From [Scytonema hofmanni] UTEX 2349 (GTDB taxonomy: Bacteria; Cyanobacteriota; Cyanobacteriia; Cyanobacteriales; Nostocaceae): 29,010 nt of DNA. Below the pieces are notes generated by a model that was not told the DNA's origin, did no database searches, and saw nothing but the letters and a program-made list of their open reading frames with translations. Both the position numbers and the translations under genes were made by a program. Below are positions 1 through 7,605 of this stretch, one piece after another (within the stretch, counting starts at the first letter, position 1; every line of letters begins with the position of its first letter). The stretch covers positions 2,452,327 through 2,481,336 of the forward strand of contig NZ_KK073768.1 of the NCBI RefSeq assembly GCF_000582685.1, read 5' to 3'.

Positions 1-49
1 CCCTTGTCCCCCTTGTCCCCCTTGTCCCCCTTGTCCCCCTTGTCCCCCC
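1..49. repeat. 9-bp tandem repeat (CCCCTTGTC unit) at left window end
   Basis: About five uninterrupted copies of a 9-bp unit run into the first base of the window. Read on the minus strand in the chlD frame they encode repeated Gly-Gly-Gln. The same unit in inverted orientation forms the last bases of the window. Confidence 0.95.
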
Positions 50-1398
50 TCTCCCACTCCCCCACTCCTCAAACGTCGTGCCTTTTGATACGGGGCGGCG
101 GCTCTTAAGGTGGCATCTACGGCGATGCGTCGCACTTTTCCTTTGGGTATCATCGGCTTGATATAGCGTCCCCGGTCTTCAGACAGAATTAAGCTGCGAC
201 TGCCAGATTTACCCATACGCTGCGCCGTTTGAGCAAAATAAAGCACGCTGGGATCGAGAATTACGCCTTCAGGATCAAAGATAAATTCTTCGGGAATGCT
301 GGGTGGTTCTTGTTCTTCTTGATTTTCTTCTTGTTCGTCTTCTTCTTTCTCTTCTTCTTCTGACTCGTCTTGATTTTCTGGTGGTGCTGGTGGTGGAGGT
401 GGAGGTGGTTGTTGATCTGGTGGTGTCTGCAACACCGTTGCTCGTGGTACAATTACCATCTCTACTGCGCGACGTAAATCTTCGGCATTTACTGTGGTGC
501 GTCCATCCAAAGCCGCAGATGCTTTAGCCACACGCATGGCGAATAATTCGGCGCGATGTCCTTGCACTGCCCCACGAATTGCTTCATCTACTAGGTAGGC
601 AATTTGTTCGTGGGTGATTGTGACTTCTTTCAACCATTCCCGTGCAAGAAGGATTTGAGTTTTTAGGTTATCGATGTCTTCGTTATATTGCTGAAGAAAT
701 TCTTGGGGAGATTTAGAATAGGCGATCGCTTGTTCTACGGCTTCGACTCTTTGATCCAATCCGAGTACGCCATCAGCCGAAAGTGCGATCGCTATTCTAT
801 CAAGCAAATGTTCTCGCAGCGTTCCTTCTTCTGGGTTGTAGGTCGCAATAAACAGCGGTTTGCTTGGATGCTGAAAACTAATACCTTCCCGCTCAATTCG
901 GTTGCGCCCTTCAGATAATACTGTTAAAAGCTGGTTGCTAATTTGGTCATCTAATAAATTAATTTCATCCACATACAGCACACCTCGATGTGCTGCTGCT
1001 AGTAAACCAGGCTGAAACACCGTTTCACCCTGTTTTACCGACTGTTCCACATCCACAGAACCCAAAAGTCGGTCTTCAGTCACTCCTAGAGGAATTTGCA
1101 CAAAGGGTGCCGGGATGACTTCGGTTTCTATTGTCTCCCCAACTTCGGCGATCAGCTTATCATCCCATTCTTCTGGGCGATTGGGATCGCAATTGCTCAA
1201 TCCACCTTTAACCACTTCGATGGGTGGAATTATAGCATGAATAGCACGAGCCATCACAGATTTTGCCGTACCGCGACGACCTGCGATCGCTACTCCTCCT
1301 AACTCCGGATCGACCGCAGCTAGCAGCAACGCTAGTTTAATTGCTTCTTGACCGACGACAGCGGACAGCGGAAAGGCAGTAATTGTAGGCGCAGGCAT
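1..1398 (-). CDS. chlD: Magnesium chelatase subunit D (ChlD), C-terminal part cut off by the window edge
   Basis: ChlD is the AAA+/VWA subunit that works with ChlI and ChlH to insert Mg2+ into protoporphyrin IX, the first committed step of chlorophyll synthesis. The start is ATG at 1398. Residues 1-466 are visible; the family is about 670 residues long. Walker A (GRRGTAKS, about 40-47) and Walker B (LYVDEINLLDD, about 141-151) are present. They are followed by the ChlD-type proline run and a long Asp/Glu-rich linker (around 300-440 on the DNA). The conserved LRAAAPYQKARR segment then leads straight into an in-frame Gly-Gly-Gln repeat encoded by the 9-bp tandem repeat at the window edge. The VWA/MIDAS domain should lie beyond the edge. 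The repeat is not typical of ChlD and is either an in-frame insertion or an assembly problem. Confidence 0.93.
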   Translation of the reverse strand, partial: MPAPTITAFPLSAVVGQEAIKLALLLAAVDPELGGVAIAGRRGTAKSVMARAIHAIIPPIEVVKGGLSNCDPNRPEEWDDKLIAEVGETIETEVIPAPFVQIPLGVTEDRLLGSVDVEQSVKQGETVFQPGLLAAAHRGVLYVDEINLLDDQISNQLLTVLSEGRNRIEREGISFQHPSKPLFIATYNPEEGTLREHLLDRIAIALSADGVLGLDQRVEAVEQAIAYSKSPQEFLQQYNEDIDNLKTQILLAREWLKEVTITHEQIAYLVDEAIRGAVQGHRAELFAMRVAKASAALDGRTTVNAEDLRRAVEMVIVPRATVLQTPPDQQPPPPPPPAPPENQDESEEEEKEEDEQEENQEEQEPPSIPEEFIFDPEGVILDPSVLYFAQTAQRMGKSGSRSLILSEDRGRYIKPMIPKGKVRRIAVDATLRAAAPYQKARRLRSGGVGEGGQGGQGGQGGQGGQG

Positions 1399-1816
1399 GA
1401 TTTGCACATTTTAGCTTGTCTCGGCTTTTAGCATATCAATTTCTGGCACATTTAAAATAAGTATTCCCGCCAAAGGTGAGTATTTAAGGTTTGTGAATGT
1501 GAGGCGATCGCATGAAAGAATTCTTCACAATCAAGGGTATTGACAAATAGTTTACACCATGTAAGTCTATATTTAGACAGTAAAATACTCGTATTTTAAG
1601 GCACAATGTTGATTGTTGTCTCAGATGCAAAATTTATAGTTTACAGGCATAATTTTTGCATCTGAGACTATAACCAAAGAATGTGCGTATAGCAAACTTG
1701 GTGATAGGTAAATATTTATTGATAATAAATATCTAGCATAAAGTTCTCTATACCCTAGATGCGTGATTTATCAATGCTGTCCAGTCAAAAAATACCAATC
1801 TGGACATATAAATCAA
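1399..1816. other. Intergenic region between chlD and the RNase III fusion, with three inverted repeats
   Basis: Besides the long hairpin at 1618-1668 there are two AT-rich inverted repeats: TAAAATAC/GTATTTTA at about 1581-1598 and ATATTTATT/AATAAATAT at about 1712-1732. Divergent promoters for chlD and the RNase III gene must lie here, but I cannot assign -10/-35 boxes with confidence. No small gene is evident. Confidence 0.5.
1618..1668. repeat. Long near-perfect hairpin upstream of the RNase III gene
   Basis: The arms start with GTCTCAGATGCAAAA and close with its exact complement. Pairing continues past one mismatch to 19 of 20 base pairs, with an 11-nt loop (AGTTTACAGGC). It lies about 150 nt before the preferred start of the RNase III fusion, so it would be in a 5' leader if transcription starts upstream. 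It could instead be a small palindromic mobile element. Confidence 0.7.
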
Positions 1817-2977
1817 ATGGCTGTTAGCAATCATGAACGAGTTAGCAGAGCTTTAACTGTTTTACATCAAGGTTTATATCCTTATTTTGAACAGGAAATG
1901 CGGAAAGTTTATAGTGAGCGCTGGCTTACAGTAGCTACATCCTCTCTATCCGATGACAAAACACTAAAACGAATTATCGAAGATGTCCTGCGTGATGATA
2001 TTTCCGCGTTGCTCAAAGTAATCATTAACCAGTGGAATCAAGTCTTTAAAATAAAACTAGGACATGGTGAACGCGCTTTAGTAAGTGAAATTATTGAATT
2101 TCGTAACAAATGGGCGCATCAAAATCGCTTTTCTACAGATGATACCTATCGCGCTCTTGATAGTATTGCTCGATTTCTCAAGGCTATTTCTGCATCAGAA
2201 GCAGATATTCTAGAAAAGCAAAAGCAAGAAATTCTGCGATTACTCTCTCCAGAAAAAGCTGAAGAAGTTCGTATCCAAGAAAAATTGATTGAGGTCAAAA
2301 AACTTCTGACATTTCGTGATGAAAAACTTTTACGCAAAGCGCTTACCCACCGTTCATATGTTAATGAAAACCCAGGAGAAGGGGAACATAACGAACGCTT
2401 AGAATTTCTTGGTGATGCTTTGCTAAACTTCTTAAGTGGAGAATATCTCTTCCGTCATCATCCAGAAAGAGGAGAAGATGAATTAACTCGCAGACGTTCA
2501 GCATTAGTAGATGAAAAGCAATTAGCAAAGTTCGGTATCGAAGTAGGTTTAGACTTTAGAATGCGGTTGGGAAAAGGTGCAATTCGAGACGGAGGTTATC
2601 AAAATCCTAACTTACTTAGTAGTACTTTTGAAGCGGTTATTGCTGCTTATTATTTAGATAAAAATTCAGATATTGAAGCCGTTCGCGCTATTATTGAACC
2701 CTTATTTGATTCTGTACCTGAAAATATTGTTGTATCTCGCTCAAATGTAGATTCCAAAAATCGCCTTCAGGAATGGGTACAAAGCAATGTGACTCCAAAT
2801 CCTCCTAAATATGAGGCAGTTCAAATCGGTGGTTTGTCTCACGCACCAGAGTTTCTTGCCAAAGTTTTTGTCGGTGAAAAAGTGTATGGACAAGGTAAAG
2901 GACGCAATAAAAAAGATGCTGAAAAAGCTGCGGCTGAAGATGCGATCGCCCTTTTGAAAAAACAAGGTTTGTTGTAA
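1817..2977 (+). CDS. rnc: HEPN(Swt1-type)-RNase III-dsRBD fusion protein
   Basis: A 386-residue protein, against about 220-250 for standard RNase III. Residues 1-135 look like the Swt1-type HEPN domain, with RNKWAH (96-101) matching the R-x4-6-H RNase motif of HEPN proteins. A short helical linker follows. The RNase III domain (about 155-300) carries the signature ERLEFLGDALL (193-203), including the E38 and D45 equivalents (E193, D200). The dsRNA-binding domain is at about 308-386, ending in the usual GKGRNKKDAEKAAAEDA segment. At the second catalytic pair the sequence reads SSTFEA, so the residue equal to E. coli D114 is Ser269 while E117 is kept (E272). An in-frame GTG at 1763 would add 18 unlikely residues; ATG 1817 begins the recognisable HEPN sequence, though neither start has a good ribosome-binding site. 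The stop is 7 bp from the convergent kinase gene. Confidence 0.85.
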   Translation: MAVSNHERVSRALTVLHQGLYPYFEQEMRKVYSERWLTVATSSLSDDKTLKRIIEDVLRDDISALLKVIINQWNQVFKIKLGHGERALVSEIIEFRNKWAHQNRFSTDDTYRALDSIARFLKAISASEADILEKQKQEILRLLSPEKAEEVRIQEKLIEVKKLLTFRDEKLLRKALTHRSYVNENPGEGEHNERLEFLGDALLNFLSGEYLFRHHPERGEDELTRRRSALVDEKQLAKFGIEVGLDFRMRLGKGAIRDGGYQNPNLLSSTFEAVIAAYYLDKNSDIEAVRAIIEPLFDSVPENIVVSRSNVDSKNRLQEWVQSNVTPNPPKYEAVQIGGLSHAPEFLAKVFVGEKVYGQGKGRNKKDAEKAAAEDAIALLKKQGLL

Positions 2978-2984
2978 AATTTAA

Positions 2985-4175
2985 TTATGATTTTACTTCC
3001 AAAGGCAAAATAACGGTGAAAGTAGAACCAACTCCTACTTCTGAATCTAGCTTAATTTCGCCTTGCAATAATTTCACCAATCGGGAAGCGATCGCTAACC
3101 CCAAACCAGTGCTTTCCGGAAGGTAAGAATTATTGCTCATAGGTACGCGAAAATAAGATTCAAAAATCTGGGTTTGGTCTTCTTTATGAATACCAATTCC
3201 AGTATCTGTGATTGCGATCGCCCATTTATCATTCTCCCACATTTGACAGGTTATCTTAATGCTGCCTGTCTCTGTATAGCGAATCGCGTTACTTACCAAA
3301 TTTGTGACAATTTGCTGTAATCGTAACGAATCTGTGACAACTTCATTCGGAGCGCGATCGCAATCTACCTGTATTTGTAAATTTTTATGACGCGCCAAAG
3401 GCTCTAACATTTCGCATACATCGTTAATTAATTTATGCAGATTGATAGATGCTGGGTGCAATTTCATTTGTCCAGCTTCATAGCGAGACAATTCCAATGT
3501 ATCGTTAATTAGGTGTAGTAATTTTCTCCCATTACGTAGCACGCGCTCAATATGTTCTAAATTGTTAACGTTATCTTTTACCTCTGTCTTTTGTCGTTGT
3601 GAGCGCAAAAACAAATCCGAGTAGCCAATAATTGAAGTGAGAGGAGTTTTTAATTCATGGGCTAGATGTGACAAATTCTCTTGATTTGCTCGAAGCAAGC
3701 GATTGAGTTCTTGATTGTGAATAATTAACTGATTTTGTAACTGGTTGAGTTCTGCTAATCGTTGCTCAGTATAGCTTTGAAAACAGCGACCGATCGCTTC
3801 ATCCAATACTATATTAATTAACCCCACTATCCGCATGACTTCTGCTCCTGATAGTTGCAATAATTGTGGCTCTAAAATCGAAAATATTACCTGACGTAGT
3901 ATTCGATATTCTCGTGCAATTTCCGCAGCAGTAAAGCCTTGTTCTGCTCTCAGACTACCATGATGCAAACTCGCATCAATTATTGGCTGAATTTCATTAG
4001 TTTGATATTCAGAAAGTACAGTTGCTAGCGCTAAAACCACATGACTGATATGATTTTCTATCGCTTTTCGAGATAAATCGTTAGCGCTTTCAATCTTCTT
4101 GTCTTGCCGAACAGCTTCCACCCAGTTTGCTATAATGGTGTCTGTTTTTTTAGCCAAAAATTCACTCAAATCCAT
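2985..4175 (-). CDS. Sensor histidine kinase with RsbRD-type N-terminal domain
   Basis: A soluble two-component kinase of 396 residues. Residues 2-135 resemble the RsbRD N-terminal sensory domain seen in stressosome-type and cyanobacterial kinases. A coiled-coil stretch (about 137-168) leads to the HisKA H-box HELKTPLTSIIGY with phospho-acceptor His173. The HATPase_c domain has the N-box (around Asn296), DTGIG (about 324-328) and GLGLA (357-361). No transmembrane segment is visible, so it is probably cytosolic. The frame stays open to 4259, but those extra codons run into a MITE-like repeat (4231-4322). ATG 4175 begins the conserved domain and is the better start. No response regulator is adjacent, so partner and signal are unknown. 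Confidence 0.88.
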   Translation of the reverse strand: MDLSEFLAKKTDTIIANWVEAVRQDKKIESANDLSRKAIENHISHVVLALATVLSEYQTNEIQPIIDASLHHGSLRAEQGFTAAEIAREYRILRQVIFSILEPQLLQLSGAEVMRIVGLINIVLDEAIGRCFQSYTEQRLAELNQLQNQLIIHNQELNRLLRANQENLSHLAHELKTPLTSIIGYSDLFLRSQRQKTEVKDNVNNLEHIERVLRNGRKLLHLINDTLELSRYEAGQMKLHPASINLHKLINDVCEMLEPLARHKNLQIQVDCDRAPNEVVTDSLRLQQIVTNLVSNAIRYTETGSIKITCQMWENDKWAIAITDTGIGIHKEDQTQIFESYFRVPMSNNSYLPESTGLGLAIASRLVKLLQGEIKLDSEVGVGSTFTVILPLEVKS

Positions 4176-4230
4176 TATGGTAGTTTCAGCAAAGAATAAA
4201 TGAATAATTTTCTTGATACCTATATATATA

Positions 4231-4322
4231 GGACTTACGCACTCGTTACCAGAAAACAAGACTTAGATAGGTGCAACCGAAGCGTCGATAGGGACGGAAA
4301 TACGTAGTCCGTGCGTAAGTCC
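4231..4322. mobile_element. MITE-like element, copy 1 (92 bp)
   Basis: Terminal inverted repeats GGACTTACGCAC and GTGCGTAAGTCC bound a non-coding core. A related copy in opposite orientation lies at 9568-9657. It sits directly upstream of the histidine kinase and contributes the spurious N-terminal extension of that frame. Confidence 0.8.
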
Positions 4323-4542
4323 TGATATAATTATTTTAGCGATCGCACTTTTGAATTTATAGCCACTTGATGGTATTTCATCTGTCCAAAGGGAGAAATT
4401 TATCATTTATTATCTTACTTCTTTTCTATCGCAATGATAAAAATAGCTTATACATTAATTTTAATATAAATATATTTACCAAAGAACCGTGTTATGATTT
4501 ATATTCAACTTGAGTAAGTCAGCTTAATCTAGCAAATTTCAT

Positions 4543-4735
4543 TACCTAAAGTGTTTAGGTGGGACATGATGCTAGAGCGGAGGAACCAGATTTTGGGGCG
4601 TATTTTATAGAAATCGCGTAGAGACGTTCTACCGGAACGTCTCTGCATAACTTTCTTAAAAAGGGTATTTCTCAACCCTAGCCCGTCAGCTAACTTCGTA
4701 GGCATTGAGAAGAGACTGAAGAGGCAGCATTATTA
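4543..4735 (+). promoter_or_regulatory. c-di-AMP riboswitch (ydaO/yuaA class), copy 1
   Basis: The leader carries the hallmark blocks of the ydaO/yuaA RNA: GCGGAGGAACCA (4577-4588), TGGGGCG (4594-4600) and GCCCGTCAGCTAAC (4681-4694). Two interleaved helices covary with the second copy at 8480-8665. AGGGT/ACCCT (4662-4666 with 4675-4679) corresponds to AAGAC/GTCTT there, and TTCTCA/TGAGAA (4669-4674 with 4706-4711) corresponds to CCTTCCA/TGGAAGG. The variable arm between the GGGGCG and AGGGT blocks holds a mobile palindrome (4618-4646). The motif ends about 80 nt before the permease start. Ligand and class are inferred from motif knowledge; ends are approximate. Confidence 0.85.
4618..4646. 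repeat. GACGTTCC-type palindrome inside riboswitch 1
   Basis: Near-perfect palindrome of the GTAGAGACGTTC...GAACGTCTCTAC family, which recurs at least six more times in this window. It sits in the peripheral arm of the riboswitch. Confidence 0.85.
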
Positions 4736-4813
4736 ATGTTATGACCTCATCAGTGTCCAAGGCTGGTGCTGCTCAGATTTTTTGTACCTGCGCTTAAATC
4801 TGTTGAGGTAAAA

Positions 4814-5668
4814 ATGATATTTCAATTAAATTTGGCTGCTATTGTAGCAGTTGCGGGACAGGCTGTATGGAAACAGGCAAAACCTGTGATTCTTAAAGAT
4901 GTAGTTCTGTTACCTATTCTTGGGTTCTTGGGGATAATCTTATTGTGGTGGGTTATCGCCCTTGCCAACCATGAATTGATGCCCACCCCCCCTGAGGCGT
5001 TAGTAGCAAATATGGACTACATATTACACCCTTTTTACCAACGCGGACCGGGTAACTTGGGAATTGGTTGGTTGTTGCTAGCAAGTCTGCGTCGGGTAAT
5101 ACTTGGCTTTTTGTTAGGTGCGGTAGTGGCAATTCCTCTGGGTTTTCTGATTGGCATGTCCAAATCAGCAATGTTAGCTTTTAATCCGATAATTCAGATT
5201 TTTAAACCCGTATCGCCTCTAGCTTGGTTGCCGATCGCCTTAGCCATATTCAATTTAGCAGATCCGTCAGCGATTTTTGTTATTTTCATTACTTCATTGT
5301 GGCCCACAATTATTAACACCGCTCTGGGAGTTTCTAGCGTTTCCAAAGATTACTTAGATGTAGCGCGGGTGTTAGAAATGCCTCGTTGGAGACGGATTAC
5401 AAAAATCATCTTGCCAGCAAGTTTGCCGTATATTTTTACAGGTTTGCGAATTAGTTTAGGAATTGCTTGGCTAGTAATTGTTGCTGTAGAAATGCTCACA
5501 GGTGGTATTGGGATCGGGTTTTTTGTCTGGGATGAATGGAGCCGTTTAAATTTGAGTTCAGTGTTTTTAGCCGTATTTATAATTGGCATAACTGGACTAC
5601 TACTTGACGTCGCCGTGGGCAAAGTCCAAGAATTAGTAACTCATCGTCCAACAACTGCAAATTATTAA
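4814..5668 (+). CDS. ABC transporter permease, NrtB/CmpB-like
   Basis: Integral membrane permease of the nitrate/sulfonate/bicarbonate ABC family, 284 residues from ATG 4814. That start has GAGG 5 nt upstream; a GTG at 4766 in the same frame lacks this. Several hydrophobic segments are visible. The binding-protein-dependent transport loop (around LEMPRWRRITKIILPASLPYIFTGLR) and the stretch LAWLPIALAIFN are typical of NrtB. It is the first gene after the c-di-AMP riboswitch and is followed by the binding protein (5920) and ATPase (7606), which together would form one importer. The gene order permease-binding protein-ATPase differs from classical nrtABCD, and there is no NrtC-like fused ATPase. 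The substrate is not determined by the sequence. Confidence 0.88.
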   Translation: MIFQLNLAAIVAVAGQAVWKQAKPVILKDVVLLPILGFLGIILLWWVIALANHELMPTPPEALVANMDYILHPFYQRGPGNLGIGWLLLASLRRVILGFLLGAVVAIPLGFLIGMSKSAMLAFNPIIQIFKPVSPLAWLPIALAIFNLADPSAIFVIFITSLWPTIINTALGVSSVSKDYLDVARVLEMPRWRRITKIILPASLPYIFTGLRISLGIAWLVIVAVEMLTGGIGIGFFVWDEWSRLNLSSVFLAVFIIGITGLLLDVAVGKVQELVTHRPTTANY

Positions 5669-5670
5669 TT

Positions 5671-5759
5671 GGATAGTGGTTAGTGGTTAGTTGATAGTGG
5701 TTAGTTAATAGTGGTTAGTGGTTAGTGGTTAGTGGTTAGTGGTTAGTGGTTAGTAGTTG
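5671..5759. repeat. Heptanucleotide tandem repeat (TTAGTGG)
   Basis: Tandem 7-bp units based on TTAGTGG, some degenerate (TTGATAG, TTAATAG), beginning three bases after the permease stop codon. This is the short-tandem-repeat type common in heterocystous cyanobacteria. Confidence 0.9.
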
Positions 5760-5761
5760 GG

Positions 5762-5905
5762 TATCAACCACCAACCACCAACCATCAACTATCAACCATC
5801 AACCATCAACTATCAACCATCAACCATCAACCATCAACCATCAACCATCAACCATCAACCATCAACTATCAACCATCAACTATCAACCATCAACCATCAA
5901 CCATC
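5762..5905. repeat. Heptanucleotide tandem repeat (CCATCAA)
   Basis: About 20 units of ACCATCA/ACTATCA, on the strand complementary to a TTGATGG family related to the preceding array. The two arrays are partly complementary and could fold into a large imperfect hairpin. The array ends 14 bp before the start of the binding-protein gene. Confidence 0.9.
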
Positions 5906-5919
5906 GGTGAAAATGACGT

Positions 5920-7356
5920 ATGAGTAACACCGACAATAACAACTGGAATCGACGAGAGTTTCTGTTAGGAATGGGAGCAACGACAGCGGGAATTGCGCTG
6001 TCTTCCTGTGCAATTTCAGGCGATCGCTCGGCTATTGGACTGACTGAAGAAGCTTTAGCGATAAAACCAGTAGTCAGATCCCAAGACTTAGAAAAACCGG
6101 ATATCACCGTTGGTTATGTTCCCGTAAATGATTGTGCACCATTTGCGATCGCCTGGAAAAAAGGCTTCTTCCGCAAATATGGCTTGAACGTCAAACTCAA
6201 CCGCGAAGCTAGTTGGGCAACCTCCCGCGACGGTCTAATTTTTGGTCGTCTTGATGCCTCACCGGTGGTATCCGGTGCCGTTACAAACGCCAGAATCGGT
6301 GCAGAAGGGGCACGACACGCTCCCTTGTGTGCGGCAATGACCATTCATCACCACGGCAACGCCATGACTATGAACAAAGCCATGTGGGATTTCGGGTTGC
6401 GTCCCTGGTATGAGTACAACGGCGATTTAGAAGCATTTGGCAAACAATTCCGGGCATACTTTGACAGCCAACCCCCAGAACGTAAAGTTTGGGCTGTGGT
6501 GCTGAGTTCTGCCATTTATGAATACTTTGTCCGCTACGTATCCGCTGCGGCAGGTGTCGATCCCCTGAAAGAGTTTCGCGTCATCATCGTTCCACCCCCG
6601 CAGATGGTGACAAACGTGCGGATTGGCGCAATGCAAGCTTACATGGTTGCGGAACCTTGGAATACACGGGCAATTACTGGCAACGAAGGTGTTGGCTTTA
6701 CCTTTGCACAAGGCAAAGAAATTTGGTATGGACACCCAGATAGGCTTTTAGGGGTGATGCAATCTTTCATAGTCCAATACCCGAAAACCTACCGCTCTCT
6801 GGTGAAAGCGATGATTGAAGCTTGTCAATATTGCAGCAAAGCAGAAAACCGCCAAGAAGTTGCCGAACTGATTACAGATCGTTCATTTACAGGTGCAAAA
6901 CCTAAAAAGAAGGGTGCGGCGATCGCACTTTTTACAAGTCCCGGAATTCTCGGCAACTATAACTATGGTGGATTTGATGGCAAAGACCGCACCATCAAAG
7001 CCGCCGATACTACGATTTTCTACGATATTCCTGACAACATTTACAAACAGCCAGGAGAACACTCGACTTTTTTATGGAGATCCAGAAGTCTTTGGTTGAT
7101 GACACAAGCAGCACGTTGGGGACAAATTAAAGAATTTCCCAAAAATGCTGATGAACTGGCTCAACAAGGCTGGAGAACCGATTTATATCGAGAAATTGCC
7201 GCTGAAATGGGTATCGATTGTCCCAAGGATGATTACAAAGTAGAACCCCCATCCGTATTCATCGACAAAAAAGGCTTTGACCCCAGCGATCCCGTAGGCT
7301 ATCTCAATAGTTTTGAGATTAGGGCAAACGCACCCAACCGTTTTTATTTGGGTTAA
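5920..7356 (+). CDS. ABC transporter substrate-binding lipoprotein, NrtA/CmpA-like
   Basis: Solute receptor of the NrtA/CmpA/SsuA class, 478 residues. The N-terminus has a twin-arginine motif (NRREFLL, Arg11-Arg12) followed by a lipobox ending at Cys30 (LSSC). It is therefore probably Tat-exported and lipid-anchored on the outer face of the plasma membrane. The mature domain begins with the family-typical DITVGYVPVNDCAPFAIA and GFFRKYGL segments. The start is ATG 5920; an overlapping ATG at 5913 is in another frame and stops after four codons. The tandem repeats directly upstream leave no good ribosome-binding site, so translation may be weak or coupled in an unusual way. It could bind bicarbonate, nitrate, nitrite or an organic sulfonate; family resemblance alone does not decide. 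Confidence 0.88.
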   Translation: MSNTDNNNWNRREFLLGMGATTAGIALSSCAISGDRSAIGLTEEALAIKPVVRSQDLEKPDITVGYVPVNDCAPFAIAWKKGFFRKYGLNVKLNREASWATSRDGLIFGRLDASPVVSGAVTNARIGAEGARHAPLCAAMTIHHHGNAMTMNKAMWDFGLRPWYEYNGDLEAFGKQFRAYFDSQPPERKVWAVVLSSAIYEYFVRYVSAAAGVDPLKEFRVIIVPPPQMVTNVRIGAMQAYMVAEPWNTRAITGNEGVGFTFAQGKEIWYGHPDRLLGVMQSFIVQYPKTYRSLVKAMIEACQYCSKAENRQEVAELITDRSFTGAKPKKKGAAIALFTSPGILGNYNYGGFDGKDRTIKAADTTIFYDIPDNIYKQPGEHSTFLWRSRSLWLMTQAARWGQIKEFPKNADELAQQGWRTDLYREIAAEMGIDCPKDDYKVEPPSVFIDKKGFDPSDPVGYLNSFEIRANAPNRFYLG

Positions 7357-7375
7357 AAAGTCAATTCAACGTATT

Positions 7376-7405
7376 GTAAAGACGTTCCGGACCGAACGTC
7401 TCTAG
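7376..7405. repeat. GACGTTCC-type palindrome
   Basis: Same family as 4618-4646, located 20 bp after the binding-protein stop codon. It could form a hairpin in the operon transcript. Confidence 0.8.
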
Positions 7406-7468
7406 GGGGTTCTGAATAACGCATAATTTTTACATCATATCATGTGCGCGCAATTATCCATGATTAAT

Positions 7469-7532
7469 AAAGAACCCCACCCGCCTGTGGCACCCTCCCC
7501 GCAAGCGGGGGAGGGTTGGGGAGGGGTTCTTT
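7469..7532. repeat. Strong GC-rich hairpin within the ABC operon
   Basis: Outer arms AAAGAACCCC/GGGGTTCTTT and inner arms CCCTCCCCGC/GCGGGGGAGGG form a long stem followed by a T-rich stretch. It looks like a dispersed cyanobacterial repeat. It may act as a partial terminator between the binding-protein and ATPase genes. Confidence 0.75.
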
Positions 7533-7605
7533 TATTATGGCTATTTGACCGGACAGGATATCGGTTCTCTATTAGCCATCAGTATTATTTCAGGAGTTTC
7601 TCAAG

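Noticed and set aside
303..527. Plus-strand frame encoding a Leu/Val-rich peptide
   Set aside because: It is the complement of the acidic and proline-rich ChlD linker; composition follows from the Glu/Pro codons on the other strand.
688..1302. Plus-strand frames opposite the AAA+ part of chlD
   Set aside because: Shadows of a highly conserved coding strand; no start signal or recognisable protein.
1763..1816. N-terminal extension of the RNase III fusion from GTG 1763
   Set aside because: The 18 extra residues do not resemble the HEPN domain start, and ATG 1817 fits better.
4176..4259. N-terminal extension of the histidine kinase
   Set aside because: The codons lie partly in a MITE-like repeat; the conserved domain begins at ATG 4175.
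5671..5905. CRISPR array
   Set aside because: Units are contiguous heptads without spacers; no cas genes in the window.
6427..6735. Minus-strand 102-codon frame
   Set aside because: Shadow of the substrate-binding protein gene, which has a full family match.
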